Source of the DNA: Citrus sinensis | Lineage: Eukaryota > Streptophyta > Magnoliopsida > Sapindales > Rutaceae | Assembly: GCF_022201045.2 (NCBI RefSeq) | Contig: NC_068560.1 | Location: forward strand, 24,445,501 to 24,509,500 | Direction of reading: 5' to 3' | DNA length: 64,000 bases | In this document: positions 11,848 through 24,189 of the stretch, one piece after another | Numbering within the stretch: the stretch's first letter is position 1 | Layout: each line of letters begins with the position of its first letter | Made by a program: the position numbers and the translations under genes | Notes under the pieces: model-generated | Seen by the model: the letters and a program-made list of their open reading frames with translations, nothing else | What the model was told of the DNA's origin: nothing | Databases searched by the model: none

Positions 11848-14520
11848 AGATATCTAGGAATTTTCTTTGAATGCTAACAAAAAGTTTTAGTGAGTGGTAT
11901 TTTTTTTCGAACTATGTTATTTATTCACAATTAAATTGATTAAAAATGAGTCCATTTGTATTTTTCTCATGTGCTTTCCTCTTGAGCAACCAGAGTAATT
12001 GAATGGATTTGAGACGATTTTGTTGTTCTTAGTCCGCTGTATATCCTGAATACATTAATTATTAATTTCATTCTGTCTTCTACATTGAAGATTCATAAAA
12101 AGTGAATAGCTATGCTGTTGCAGTTTGATTTTCTTTAGCACATAATGTCTTGTTGAGTTGAAATATCCTTTAATTATCAATATTTGAGCATGGTATGTTC
12201 TCAATGTAAATATGCCTTCTTTTATAAAGCCAACTCAGCTAAGTTAATCAATCGGTCTCTTAATCATTTTCTATTAGTCGGGTTTGATTTCCTTCTGTGC
12301 AGGAGCTGAGTTACTGGAGGTGCTTAATGATGTTGCGCAGACACCTCTGAGTAAATGAAAACCTACCTTGAGCAGCAGAAAGACTTCTGATGATCCATGG
12401 ACTTTGGTATGAAATTCTTTCTGTTCATTTTGTCACGTCAGTGAGTAATAACTACTTGAAATATAAACTATTATTGTATTTAATTGATGTTTTCAAGTAC
12501 GTAACCTGACAAATATTGGGACTTAGTATGCCTTGGCTTATCTTTGTTTGATGCTTGTTTGGAAATGGTTGCACCTTAACGTTTGGACTGTTTTACTTTT
12601 ATTATCACAGAATGCATTTCTATTCTGCCATTTTCACAAATTAAGCCTCAGGAACCACAAAAGCTATGGATTCATCTTTATTTCCTTCCTTTTAAAAAAA
12701 GAGGACAAAAGAGAATTCTTTTACTTTCTCTCTACCTTTTCAATTTTGTAGCTTTGAGCATTTCACTCAGCCATTTTTTTCATTGTTTTTTATACACATC
12801 GTTTTCTTTTGCTCCCTTAGTCTCGTATAAATAGTTAGTTTGATAAGATTAAGACAATTTTGGAGTGGTGTGATATGTCCCAACTCAACTTTGCTGCATC
12901 TCTGAATCGCTGCTTATGTTTTGGAGGACAGGTGAGCAGTCTAATAAGATGTAAGTACCATATATTAGTTATGTAACTAGAGATTATAGGAAGCATATTT
13001 AAAGGGAATAAAATGATTGTGAAGAATAATTTATGATGTAAAAATAAAAACGTAGACATAAACAATGTTCCTTGGCAAAAGAAAATGAGACAGCTACTTT
13101 ACATTTTGACTTGGCTGGCAAAGGCCTGCAGCAATTTTTGAAGCCTTCAGCTACATATATTACCTCTGTCACTTTGTCCTTTTCGTGAGTATGTCCTTTT
13201 GTTTACAGTTTAAGCATGTTTTTCGAATTTGATGCACTGCAATGTCATTTTCAATTTACATTTTGTTTGGAACCTACTTTTATGTCAGGGAATGTCCACC
13301 CCATCAACTCCGGTGCTCTAAGTTCTTGAATCTTTACTTCTTAATTTAGTTTCCTCACCTTCCCACCTTTTATCATATTTGAAACTCTCATGCATAAAGC
13401 GAGCTTGGTTGGTAATAACAATAGAAGCATTATGTACAACTTCTACATTTAGCTTCAAATAGAACATATTCTCCTATGCTTTGTGATTGGTGAAATAGTG
13501 TTTAAGGACGAAGTTACCCACAGCTCCTCCTTATACCCGCAAACTATGTGTTTAATGATCCCTGTGCTGGTGAAGAAGATTCATTTCGTATTTGTTTTAG
13601 AACTCAAGCTTTGTCACAGAGTAAGAAGAATTATGATCTGCACTGCTTATGAGTTGTTCACCAACCATGAATGCATCACCTGTCAACTTCATTGTTTGCG
13701 TCTCCTCTCTGGTTGACTTGCCGCAGGAGGGTTTAACCCTGTTTGTTTGGAATTCTTATTTTTGGTTCATATTCTTTTGATCCTCTTCTCCCATTTCATA
13801 GTCAAAAGCTTTTACTTAACCGTGTATTACAAGCTGTTTATCTGCTGACTGGCATGGTGAACAAGCATCATCCTCAGTTATCCTTTAAGAGAAGAAAAGG
13901 AAAAAAAAAAAAAATGCATCTGTTGCAAATTCTCTGAAAGAAGAATTTGGAGGAGTAATCTTTTATTATCATGTAATTAATCTATTCTTTACTTTCCAGT
14001 CATTTGCTTACTTTGTCTTGTTGCTTTTACAAAAGCCTAATAGAAATTATCAATTTTTGTGATAGCTACTTTAAATGTCAATTTCCATCCAATGCTCTTA
14101 CAGCTAGTAGACAAGTTCTATCAAATCATAAGAATAAAGAAAAAATAGGTAGATGCATTTCTAATCAAATCGTGAATAAAAAATAAGATGAATTTTTAAT
14201 CAAATCATAAATCAAAAATATGGGATTTATAAAATTAATAGTATCATCTATAATATGACAGAACACATCTAATATTCTCTCTTAATTATCGATTATGAGA
14301 TAAAAAAATATGCCAAGATTTTCTACATAAGATCAAACACTTTCTTGTATGATGTATTGTTTGCCGCTTATTAAAAAGAAAAAGATAATAGTTTAATCAA
14401 AAGATCTTCTAAATTAAACACCCTTAATTTGATACTACAATAATAATAATAAAAAAATGGGTCAAAAATTGTAACTTAAAAAAATATACTAAAGAACGCA
14501 GCAAATATATTTAAATCGTC
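11848..14520. other. 3' region of the DUF868 gene and intergenic DNA
   Basis: The first few hundred bases are 3' untranslated sequence. A segment at about 12302-12406, bounded by a good acceptor (CTGTGCAG/G) and donor (TTTG/GTATGA), could be a non-coding 3' exon. From 12.5 to 14.5 kb I see only short frames without family resemblance, so no gene is called. Confidence 0.45.
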
Positions 14521-14530
14521 ATAAATCATT

Positions 14531-14599
14531 TGGGCCAGCTCAATTTATACCGACTCTTTTGGTCCAATTTAAAATAGAACTATAGTCTATATAAGCCCA
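14531..14599 (+). promoter_or_regulatory. Core promoter of the PP1 inhibitor gene (TATA and site II motifs)
   Basis: TATATAAG lies at 14588-14595. A TGGGCC motif at 14531-14536 and an AAGCCCAA motif at 14593-14600 match plant site II elements, often found at housekeeping promoters. A transcription start near 14620 is expected, which suits the GC-richer leader that follows. Confidence 0.6.
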
Positions 14600-14699
14600 A
14601 TTCCCAACTCTCTGTTAATTTCCGAAGCTGAAGGTCGTCTCCGACGCGCTCTGGCGATTTCTCTTCATAGACCTCGATCTCTCCTTCATCACAGCAGAG

Positions 14700-15926
14700 G
14701 TAATTTATATATTTTTTTTAATTTTTCTTTATTTTTTTTGGGGGCATGATTGGCTCGTGCTATCCCCTTGTTTGGATTTTAGGGCATTTTATTGTGTTTG
14801 TTGTTAATGCATTAAAAATAATTGATAGAAGTTTTTAGCCTCGATTGAAAAATAGTTTTCACGAACAATTTGCTGCTTCTGATCCTGCAAATGAGTTGAA
14901 ATTTTGGCAAGAGATTTTCGTGTATGGTGAAATATGGAATTTTTTTATTTTTTATTTGGTAATGGTATATTTGATAGAAAGATTGTAAGTCAACTTGAAT
15001 TATGGTGTGTTGAAGGAGGGATTTTGCATCGTTGAAACTGCTTTCGAATAGTTGAAGGTGCTTTTCTGTTTCGTAGTTTTTGGCTTAATTATAGGAAATT
15101 GTTGTTCGGGAACAAAAGGGTCGTATGAATGTTTTCTGCAAAGAACGTTGTGGATGCTTTTTGAGCGATAAAATATTTGATGTACTTTTTTTAGAAGTAT
15201 TTGATTGTTGTTTCCCCTCTCCCCTCCCCAGAACAATTAGCAAAAAAAGGAGGAGAGAGTTCAAAGCCCTTTTGTTCCGATCCTTTTTTCCAGCTTTTCG
15301 ATATTATTTGATTCTAGCGAATGAAAATGGTTAAGTGACCGTTAAATCACCACAAGTGAACTTGCTCTCATGCCGTTATAATGCTGTGTTCGTTTAGCTT
15401 CACAGTGGTTTGGTTCTGGTTTTGCAAATATCCTTTGAACTCCTCTTTCACTTTCAATTTGGTATATTTTGGCTCCATTTGGTACTGTGACGCACATTAT
15501 GAAATAAAATATTGATAGTGCTTGGTAAATATGATTTTTAAATATTAGCTTTAACCAAAATAGTAAAAATTAATATTGGTTTCTTAATCCAACAATTGGG
15601 GTAAAATCGCTTGTAATTCCAAACTATAGTTGCAAATATTTACCAGTCACTTTAGGGTTGAAGATGCTAGACGGCAATACAAATGGAGTCTTGGACTTTT
15701 TATAATTTGCATAATTATTATACTTGCTTTGTTGAAAGTTGATTGTTATGTTATAACATCTTAGGATAATTACAGAGCAAACTTAATGGAAAATGAGATG
15801 CTTTATGTTCAGCAACTCAGATTTGTACTTTGTGATGTGTTATCATGTTGGTTTTACTTATTAATTTATTTTAATTTAGAGAAAAGAAGTCAATAATATA
15901 TATGAAAGCTAGTATTCATTTCATAG
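14700..15926 (+). other. Long intron in the 5' UTR of the PP1 inhibitor gene
   Basis: The leader exon ends at AGCAGAG/GTAATT (14699/14700), and a TTTCATAG/C acceptor sits at 15926/15927, 22 bases before the start codon. The intron is about 1.2 kb, T-rich and without coding potential. Confidence 0.55.
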
Positions 15927-15948
15927 CTCAACAAGCGAATAGCTGACC

Positions 15949-16248
15949 ATGAGCACAACCAACACAAGACCGTCATCCTCGGTGAGCAACACCATAACAT
16001 TACGAGAGCCAGGGAGCAGCCAACAAACTCTGGTCTTGCGGCTTAATCCAAGGAAGAAGAAGGTAACGTGGAAAGAGGGAACTGTAGACAACGAATTCAT
16101 GGGAAAGAAGAGTTCCAAGAAGTGCTGCATCTTCCACAAAGAGAAGCCCTTTGATGAAGATAACAGTGATGAAGAAGATCACGATCACCATCATCATCAT
16201 CATGACCACAAATGTAAGGACGCTGGTGAGCCATCGACCAGCAATTGA
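15949..16248 (+). CDS. INH3: Protein phosphatase 1 inhibitor-3 / YPI1-like protein (99 aa)
   Basis: A small heat-stable-type regulator of type 1 protein phosphatase, family PPP1R11/YPI1 (plant INH3). Residues 37-41 (KKVTW) are the RVxF-type PP1 docking motif. They are followed by the family signature [20 protein letters not shown] (residues 43-62). The C-terminal third is acidic and contains a run of six histidines at residues 80-85, then HKC. Length matches the plant family (about 100-110 aa), so no further coding exon is needed. The stop codon lies inside the first unit of a perfect 42-bp tandem duplication that runs into the 3' UTR. The protein is expected in nucleus and cytosol as a PP1 partner (family knowledge). 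Confidence 0.93.
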   Translation: MSTTNTRPSSSVSNTITLREPGSSQQTLVLRLNPRKKKVTWKEGTVDNEFMGKKSSKKCCIFHKEKPFDEDNSDEEDHDHHHHHHDHKCKDAGEPSTSN

Positions 16249-16324
16249 TTGATTCATCAGGATCCATGTAAGTGTACAAGAAGCAATTGATTGATTCATC
16301 AGGATCCATGTAAGTGTACAAGAA
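16241..16324. repeat. Perfect 42-bp tandem duplication across the INH3 stop codon
   Basis: Units 16241-16282 and 16283-16324 are identical over all 42 bases. The first unit starts with the last codons before the TGA at 16246-16248, so the duplication extends the 3' UTR without changing the protein. Confidence 0.97.
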
Positions 16325-17745
16325 GCCATTGGATTTGTTTATGTAAAATTAGGGGAAAATTGCTGAATTTGGGAATTTGATATTCTCTGTCTAAGTGCTT
16401 AACATTTGACAAAATTTGTGTAATATCTTTTTACTGATATGAAATCATACAGAATTAGCCTCATGGTTTGTATCTTAGGAGTCGAAGCCAGAGTTCTGTA
16501 TGGGTTCGAATCTAGCCCATACAATAAGGCATCTGTTTCTGAGATTCTTACCCATAAAAAATATCATTTGAAGAATGAGAATATTTTGGATCTTCTTGGC
16601 AAAATACAATCCTCGTGTTGTTACATACTATAGAAACATTGGGTTGGCGGTGTGGGAAAAACGTTTTCCCATCTACCATTACTGAGCAGCAAAAGCAGGA
16701 GTAGTTGCATACTTGGCAGTCGAATATAGATTTTTTTTTGTTTCCGAAAAAATCCTAGCGGCTGTAGGATTGCGGTTGAAATTCAATAAGCTGCTTATTT
16801 CATAATTTTTTATAAAAAAAAAAGTGTTCGGTAACTGTTGTAAAATCCACCCATTTCATAATTTTTTTCATTTTGTCAACAGCTTTTAAAAGAATGTAAG
16901 GGGTTGTTTTTCATAAGCAACTTATTTAATAAGTTACTGCACATTTTAATATAATCATATATTTTAATAAAAAGACAATTCTATTTTACTTATCTATAAA
17001 TCCTAATATATAAATCATCAGATATCATATTATTGTTATAATTTAATTACCGCTATAACCACGTACATTCTCTCCAATTTTGATCCAATAAGTTTATATT
17101 CTAATTTCATAATTATGGCTTTTAAAGTTTAATCTTTATATATTTATATTTTTATTAATTAATTCTTTCAAATCCATTGGCAACCTATTTTCAAAAGAAA
17201 ATTCCAATTTATTATGAATGTAATACATATTACTTTTTATTTTATTTGGATTATGTATAAGTATGAATTTTTATTATATTTTATGTAACAGATTATGCAG
17301 TTTTTTAGTTTTTTTAATTGAGTTTTTTAATGTAATTTTACATATTTGAGAAAAAAAATATATGTCTAAACAATTTATTAAAGATATTCTAAAAATAACG
17401 AACAATTAAGACTTTATGTCTATTTTAGTCATTATATAATAAAACAATACTTTTATAATAAAATTTACTAAACGCATGTATTCTTTTTTTTAAACTTACA
17501 ATAACTACAATAACACAATATACTAAATACTAAATTATTTTTTTAATTAACAACTTATTTTAATACAGTACAAATAATTTATTTCATCAGTCTCCGTAAT
17601 CCCAAACTGGCCAAGGCTGTAATTGATTTGTCCTAGCGGCTGTAATTAATTCGACAGTTTAATTTTTTTCTTATGGTATGCATAATTGTATGATGAACCC
17701 TGTCACTAGGCGGGTTTCTTTACGACATGCTGTTATATGTATTGC
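16325..17745. other. AT-rich intergenic DNA with a 14-bp direct-repeat pair
   Basis: After the INH3 3' UTR the sequence is AT-rich and gene-free. TCCTAGCGGCTGTA occurs perfectly at 16753-16766 and 17631-17644, enclosing 864 bp. This may mark an old insertion or a local duplication. No terminal inverted repeats or coding capacity are evident between them. Confidence 0.5.
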
Positions 17746-18752
17746 TAGGGGTGGGCAATTTCGGATTCGGATGAATCCGATCGGATTTCGGATAATTCGG
17801 ATTGAAAAAAATTCATCCGAATTCAATCCGACTTTAAATCCTATCCGAATCCAATCCGAATTATTCGGATCGGATTTGGATCAGATGAAAATTTCAGATT
17901 ACTCGGATTCAGATCGGATCGGATGAGTTTAGATTTTGGATTATATTTCGAATTCGGATTATATTTTGGATTCGGATTGAAATCGGATTTGGACATTTTT
18001 AACAATTCTCACAAAAAATTTATGAAATATATAATTAATGAAAACTTACTAACCATTAAAAAAAAAAAAGAAAACCAAAACAAGTTGACAAATGACAATG
18101 TATTATTTCCTTGACAATATGGCATTGACATATACCAAGAAAACAAGCCGATACAAAGTTTTCATTCACAAAAATTAAAAAATATAATCCATTAAAATGA
18201 AAACATTTAAACAATCAAATCTAATAATCTATAATCAACGGCCCATTTATATTCTCATATACATTCATTTTATACAAACACTCCCATTTAATTTAATTAG
18301 TAATTCTCTTACAAGCTAGGTGCATAAACATTACTCCAAGTCCAAGCCTCCAAATAAGCAACACAAAATAAACATTGCTCCAACTCTCCAAAGTCCAAAT
18401 GAATAATACAAAATAAACTTTGCTCCAACTCCAAGTAAACAACACAAAATAAACAATCAAACATTACTCAAAGTCTCCAAATAAATAAACAACACAAAAT
18501 CACAAAATAAATATTATCATTATATCATCCAACAATAAAATAAACCAAAATAAAAATTATCATCCAAAAACATTTAGTCATTTAGCTTATTTTTTTAATT
18601 TTCAAATTTTTTTACAGTGCAAATCCGATCGGATGATTCGGATTGATCCGAATCCAATTCGATCCAATTCGAACTAAATCCGATCGGATCGCACAAATTT
18701 CATCCAATCATATTTGCCTTCAAATCCGAATCCGATCTGATGCCCACCCCTA
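17746..18752. mobile_element. Non-autonomous hAT-like DNA transposon (1007 bp)
   Basis: The ends are TAGGGGTGGGCA and TGCCCACCCCTA, a perfect 12-bp terminal inverted repeat. They are flanked by 8-bp target duplications TGTATTGC (17738-17745) and TGTACTGC (18753-18760) with one mismatch. Both subterminal regions carry many copies of GGATTCGGAT-like palindromic motifs, as expected of hAT transposase binding sites. The AT-rich interior has no transposase frame. A related element with the same termini lies at 26599-27322. Confidence 0.88.
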
Positions 18753-19089
18753 TGTACTGCGATTGTGTCATCTTTTCACGACTGCTTTTAAGTAAACCGA
18801 CACAAGTAATTGCAGGCAAAAGCCACTGCCGTTTCCTTCTTTTCCCTTCATATTGAAACAGGTCAATGCATTCTCTCATGCATGCATTATGTTTTGGACA
18901 TGTGACATAATTGAGTGGCGTGTCCGTGTTTCATAGCTTTAGCATAATTGAGTAAATATGGTCAAAAGTATGCAGCTATCCAGCTGCCAGACATTGCCTT
19001 GCCCTTAAATTCTTGAAGCCAGTCTGTGTTTTCAAAGCAGCAATTCTGTTCGTACAATTTATAAATGCAGTTTTTTAGAATTGTGTTGC

Positions 19090-19233
19090 GGAGCTTGCTA
19101 ACTTACAGATTCTGTAAGTTACAGCTCAGTCACAAATTTGGTTGTGGGTCCCACTCGGGCCCACAACCAAACACTATTTAACACTATTCATGTGAGGGCT
19201 GTTACTTACAGAATCTGTAAGTTAGCCCTCTCC
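19090..19233. mobile_element. Small MITE (144 bp) with 9-bp target duplication
   Basis: The element is bounded by perfect 9-bp direct repeats TTGTGTTGC (19081-19089 and 19234-19242). Its ends are inverted repeats containing GGCTAACTTACAG, with a further palindromic ACAGATTCTGTAAGT inside each arm. The centre holds another inverted pair, TTGGTTGTGGG and CCCACAACCAA, so the whole element can fold into a nested hairpin. A 9-bp duplication suggests Mutator-like mobilisation. Confidence 0.8.
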
Positions 19234-19242
19234 TTGTGTTGC

Positions 19243-20928
19243 TCTTTCCTATGCACGTGCAATAAATATGATCGGCGCGTCGCCTACGTGCGCGACAAAT
19301 TCGCGTGTCGTCACTTCCCCATTTACGATGAAATTTTAACCTCAGTACTTTGCTGCCTCTTTGCACGTTTTATTGTTAATTCATTCGGCGTCATTTAATC
19401 CGTAAACTGAGGCGCCCGTTTTTGCCTTTTTTGCATGTACCGAAATAAAAGGCTCCCTCTGCACTCTAATAATTATTAACTTTCAAGGGTAATCTTGTTA
19501 TCTAAAGTAATTTTGTTCTCGCCTTTTGAATTTTTTATTTTCATCTTTATTTCAAATTTCAATAACTATGCAAACTGAATTTATTTATATGAAAAAAAAT
19601 ACTAAATAGTGAAGAGCACGTATTTACAATAAAATCTAAAAATCTATCAATATTAGCTCGAAAATCTACTCTCACATGCAATATTTGAAAGAAGTCTTAT
19701 CAGTATATCATAATTTATTATTATTATTACTTTGTAAAGAGGGGAAGAGTACTCTTAGGGACTCAAATTAACTCGAAAATCTACTCTCACTGACAGTATT
19801 ATGAGGTTAATAAAATCACTTTCTTTATCACTTGTCTTTTTATAGACTCGTGGAAAAAATTTTGTTATTCATAAATAAATATGATCCATTTTAGGTGCAA
19901 GTACTCTGCTATTTCATAATGTTGAGGGAAAGAGAATCGTCCAAGTGTTTGATAAATCTTACTATTGAATTATTGTAAAAATGCAAATGGTTATTATAAG
20001 TATAATGTTGAATGAATTATATTTATCCGTATATAAATATGTATATATAAATTTCTTTTGGTTGTGTATAATAATTAGTTAAAGAAACGGTAATTGTACT
20101 TAATAATTTTTTATTATCATAAAAAGAATTAAGGATAAAGAAGTAAAAAATTTTGTCCACGTAAAGAGATGTAAGGATATATGTGGATTGTATTAAAGAT
20201 AAAATAAATTTCAAAAATTAAAATTTTAAAAGATCCTCATTTCTTATTCTTTAAAGTCTATTCTATCCCGAAATTTAGGGATTTGTCTATCATTACTAAG
20301 ATGAGGAGATTTTGTTAAAAAAAATAAATTAAATTACAATACTAAAATTAGTTTTAACTAATCAAAACCCTAAGGAGAGAAATGTCAGAACAATTGAGAT
20401 CTTTTTGTTAATTTACGTAACTTGATGGATGATGTGTTTACTGGAAGCAACTGAGCGCGAACACTGATGATGAGCTGGCGCAATATCTAATGCCAGCCTT
20501 TTTGCGGCTTCCAGGTGTCATACAGCTGTGCGATACGTCCTCAATACGCCACCGTTTCTGGTATTCAAATCTTCCGAGTCAAAAATGCCCTCGACCGACC
20601 GTTTTCTCAGAAAAGCCCTAACGGTCACTTGGCTCAACTAAAAACAAACAATAAGACAAACAGTCAACCCGCTGACCCAAGCCCGAATCCGTCATTTCGT
20701 ATCAAGCAGCGTATTATGTACACGGACATTCGTCAAATTGGAAAATTCCGAGGGCATTTCGGTAATTTAGCCAAAATCAAGGGGAGCCACAAGAACAGTA
20801 ACAAGAACAACTGCTGAAACAGAACAAGAACTAGGGAATCTAACTCAGTGATTTGTTTTTGTTATTAGCTCAAGCTCAGCCTCAGCCTTTTAGCTGCATT
20901 ACTGTGAGAATTTTTAAAGAACCGAGTC
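19243..20928. other. Intergenic DNA upstream of the NDL gene
   Basis: AT-rich up to about 20.4 kb, then more balanced composition through the promoter and leader of the NDL gene. A 100-codon open frame at 20515-20817 has no family resemblance and overlaps the expected leader, so it is not called. Confidence 0.45.
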
Positions 20929-23900
20929 ATGGGCGAGTCAAGTGACTCTGTCTCAATAGATATTGACATGGTTCCTTTGGGAGGGAAGGTGACCAAACTA
21001 CCCATCAAGCCACCACCCATTTTATTTATTTATAATTTTCTACATTTATTTAAAGTCTTTGATTAATTGTATTCGTGTTGTGCGTGCAGGAATGCGTGGT
21101 GAAGACAAGCAGAGGTTCAGTGAGTGTGTTTGTGTGTGGTGATCAAGAGAAGCCTGCTTTGATAACATACCCAGATGTTGCTCTCAACTGTATGTTTTTT
21201 TTTTCATTTTTTCATTTTTTTTTTATTTTCTAGCCGAATGGCTTCTAATATGAATGCTGCTTCTTTCTTGATTGAGGGTTGTTTCTGGGTTGTTGTTTGT
21301 TTGAGTTTTGGTGGTAATTTGATTGCATTGCTGTATGTTAATGCAAATGTGTTTGGAAAGATTGAATTTATTGGATTTAGTATATGAAACGGTTCATCTT
21401 TATTTGATTTAAATAATCGCTTCAGTTTTGGATTTTTGAGTTCCTACTTAAATGTGAAATAATTTTGGTTGTTTTGGCTTTCTGGGCTGTACAGATTCAT
21501 TTTGTTTCCAAGGACTCTTTTTTGGCCCAGATGCAGCTTCATTGCTGCTTCATAACTTCTGCATTTATCATATTGATGCTTCAGGGCATGAGGTCAGTAT
21601 TAGAATTGGACTTCTTGTCTTCTTTGGGGATAGGTGCGGTTTAACTGTTTATTTTGTGCTTTAGTTTGAGTGATATTAATAAAGTACTGTTTCCCCATTT
21701 GTTTAAGAGTTCCTGCAGTTGGGAGCTGATGAGATTTATTCAGATTTTCCACTGCTTAATGTGGACGACTTGGCAGAGCAAGTTGCTGAGGTGCTCGATT
21801 TTTTTGGGTATGTAAATGCTTGTCCTTTTGTACTTGTGATTTTACTAAGTAGTAAGTTCCAATTTTCGTTTTGATTGACTGTTTCATGTCTCTTGGGAAA
21901 TTTGAATATGAAGTTCTTGTTGTATCAATTTGCATCTTTTGCCTGTTCATATTATATTTTAATTATTGATTTTTTTGCCACTTGACTGCAAATGCTGTTG
22001 TAGCTTCAGCTCAAAAATCTTACTATTGCTTTCTTGTTGAAACTCCATTTGAAGCTAATTTTCCTGATAATAGTGTGTTATGAATTGACCCTTGGCTCTA
22101 TTTCTGAAGAGCATGACATATTTATTGGCTCATGTACCTGAATCAGGCTGGAAAAAGTACTGTGCTTGGGAGTGACTGCTGGCGCTTATATCCTCACACT
22201 TTTTGCGGTAAGTTCATGAGAGTTGGCAGCCCTTTCTGTCATTCTTAAATTTAGGTTCTGCTATCGGATTCATGAGTTTCACCATTTGGCAGATGAAATA
22301 TCAAGAGCGGGTGCTTGGGCTAATCCTTGTTTCCCCTATTTGCAAAGCACCCTCGTGGACAGAATGGCTTTACAACAAGGTACTGGGCAACATAATTTAA
22401 ATCAGCAGCACTTGTCATGAGAAAACTTATATGGGGCATAACTCACGTAATGGTATAAATATAAACACTTGCTTTTGTCTGTATTAAAACGGGTGTGAGA
22501 TGGGAAGCTGATAAAGCTAAACTGCAATGTGGGTAGCGAATTAGTATGTGGATGTGTTGTAGTATAATAACCAAAACTGAAATTAGCATGATCTATTGAG
22601 GAATTTTAAAATTTTTTAGAATTCTTCTTTCAGGTGTTAATGAACTTGCTATACTTCTATGGTATGTGTGGAGTGTTGAAAGAATGCCTTCTCCAGCGTT
22701 ACTTTAGTAAGGTAGTCTAGATTGCCCTATTTTTGGATGTATTTAATCTTGCATATCTCATCATTTTCAAGTTCTTCTGGCAGGAATTTAGGAGTGGCGA
22801 ACATGGTGCAGAATCAGACATCATTCAAGCTTGCCGAAGGGTAAGAACTCTGATTTCTTTAGATGCAATCGTTCAGTCTGTGCGTCTTTAAATGTTTGGG
22901 AAGGCTTTCCCTCTATTTATCTCTATTGTATGTTAAAACAATACATGAGTACAAATTGAACCGCTTTGCTTCGTGCGTATTCAGGTTCTGGATCAAGGGC
23001 AAAGTTTGAATGTCATGCACTTTCTTCAAGCAATTAATGAGTAAGTTCATCTTACTCTTTTCTGTGCCTGTTTTCTAAAGCTTAGCTTCTTCAACTCATG
23101 AAGGCTCAAATCTATCATCGTAACAAATTTTTTCTTCCTTTCCTCTGAATGGTTTAAAAAAGATTGGCATCTGCTATTCTGAAACACATTACATATTCAC
23201 ATCTTGACATAGCTAATCTGGACTGTTTGAGAATTGGTAGGCTAGACATATGGTTTCGCCTCTTTGAATCTTTCTACATCTGTTCAATGGAATTTTATAA
23301 AAGTGGGTGAAGGTTCATATGTTGTGATAATGCTTTCATAAATTGACTACTCAGCTTCTTTACAGGAGGCATGACCTTACAAAAGGCTTGAAGGAACTGC
23401 AGTGTAAAACGCTTATTTTTGTGGGTGAAAGTAGTCCATTCCATACTGAATCTCTGCATATGAGTGCCACAATGGGTAGCAAAAACTGTGGTCTTGTTGA
23501 GGTATAATGTTTTTCATATTGTTGAATGATTCTTATTAATTGGTCATGTAGAGTAACTTTCATTGTAAGTTCAATCCTATGATCTCAACCATCAAATTAG
23601 TTATATAGATGGCTTGAGATTTGAATAATTCACAGATAAATGCTGATTATTTTATAACTCCAAGCTTCTATGAAAGAAATATAGAAAAGGGAGGAATGCA
23701 AACAAGTTGATTTTGATCTTATTTTGCAATAACATGGCAGAGACAGGGAAATAAATGGTAAGATAGTGTATGCGTTTTAAAATAAAGGAGAAGACCTCTG
23801 CAAGTATACATGCATATTATGCTAACATATCTACAAGCAGGACAAATCTAAATTAGCTGACTGAGTGGAGAACTTGTGAATAATAACTAAGAAAAAGTAA

Positions 23901-24189
23901 AAGATAATTTAGATGATTGTATTAATGAGCTTGTTTATGTCTTTGACAGGTCCAGGCATGTGGCTCGTTGGTAACTGAAGAGTACCCGTTAGCCATGCTG
24001 ATTCCAATAGAGTCATTTCTAATGGGTTTCGGTTATTGTAAGCAACCAAACTTTCCTTCTTCTTCAAGCAATGGCCCATACCCAACCAGCCCCTTGAACC
24101 ACTCTTGCATAGCACCTGAACTTCTCTCCCCTGAAAGTCTGGGAATCAAGCTAAAACCCATCAAAACTCGAGCAGATATCAACATTTGA
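20929..24189 (+). CDS. NDL: NDL protein (N-MYC downregulated-like, NDRG family), 11 exons
   Basis: Exons: 20929-20988, 21090-21189, 21495-21592, 21719-21807, 22147-22207, 22293-22379, 22634-22711, 22784-22840, 22985-23040, 23366-23501 and 23950-24189. All joints have GT-AG sites and keep phase, giving 1062 nt and 353 aa, the normal size. The protein has an alpha/beta-hydrolase fold. It starts [20 protein letters not shown] and contains [16 protein letters not shown] (from residue 124), where an active hydrolase would have its nucleophile elbow. Gly-Val-Thr-Ala-Gly replaces Gly-x-Ser-x-Gly, so it is a non-catalytic NDR protein. [19 protein letters not shown] and [18 protein letters not shown] are further family blocks. 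Plant NDL proteins bind the G-protein beta subunit and modulate auxin transport and root architecture (family knowledge). The variable Ser/Pro-rich tail ends RADINI. Confidence 0.95.

Noticed and set aside
12302-12406. Possible coding exon after the DUF868 gene
   Set aside because: Splice-like borders exist, but the frame is only about 17 codons before a stop; more likely a 3' UTR exon.
16440-16530. tRNA- or SINE-like segment with GGTTCGAATCT (B box) and TAGCCTCATGG (A box)
   Set aside because: No cloverleaf can be drawn and no poly-A end or target duplication is visible. At best a degraded SINE.
20515-20817. 100-codon open frame upstream of the NDL gene
   Set aside because: Lies in the expected promoter/leader, composition and sequence show no domain, and it is not in frame with NDL exon 1.
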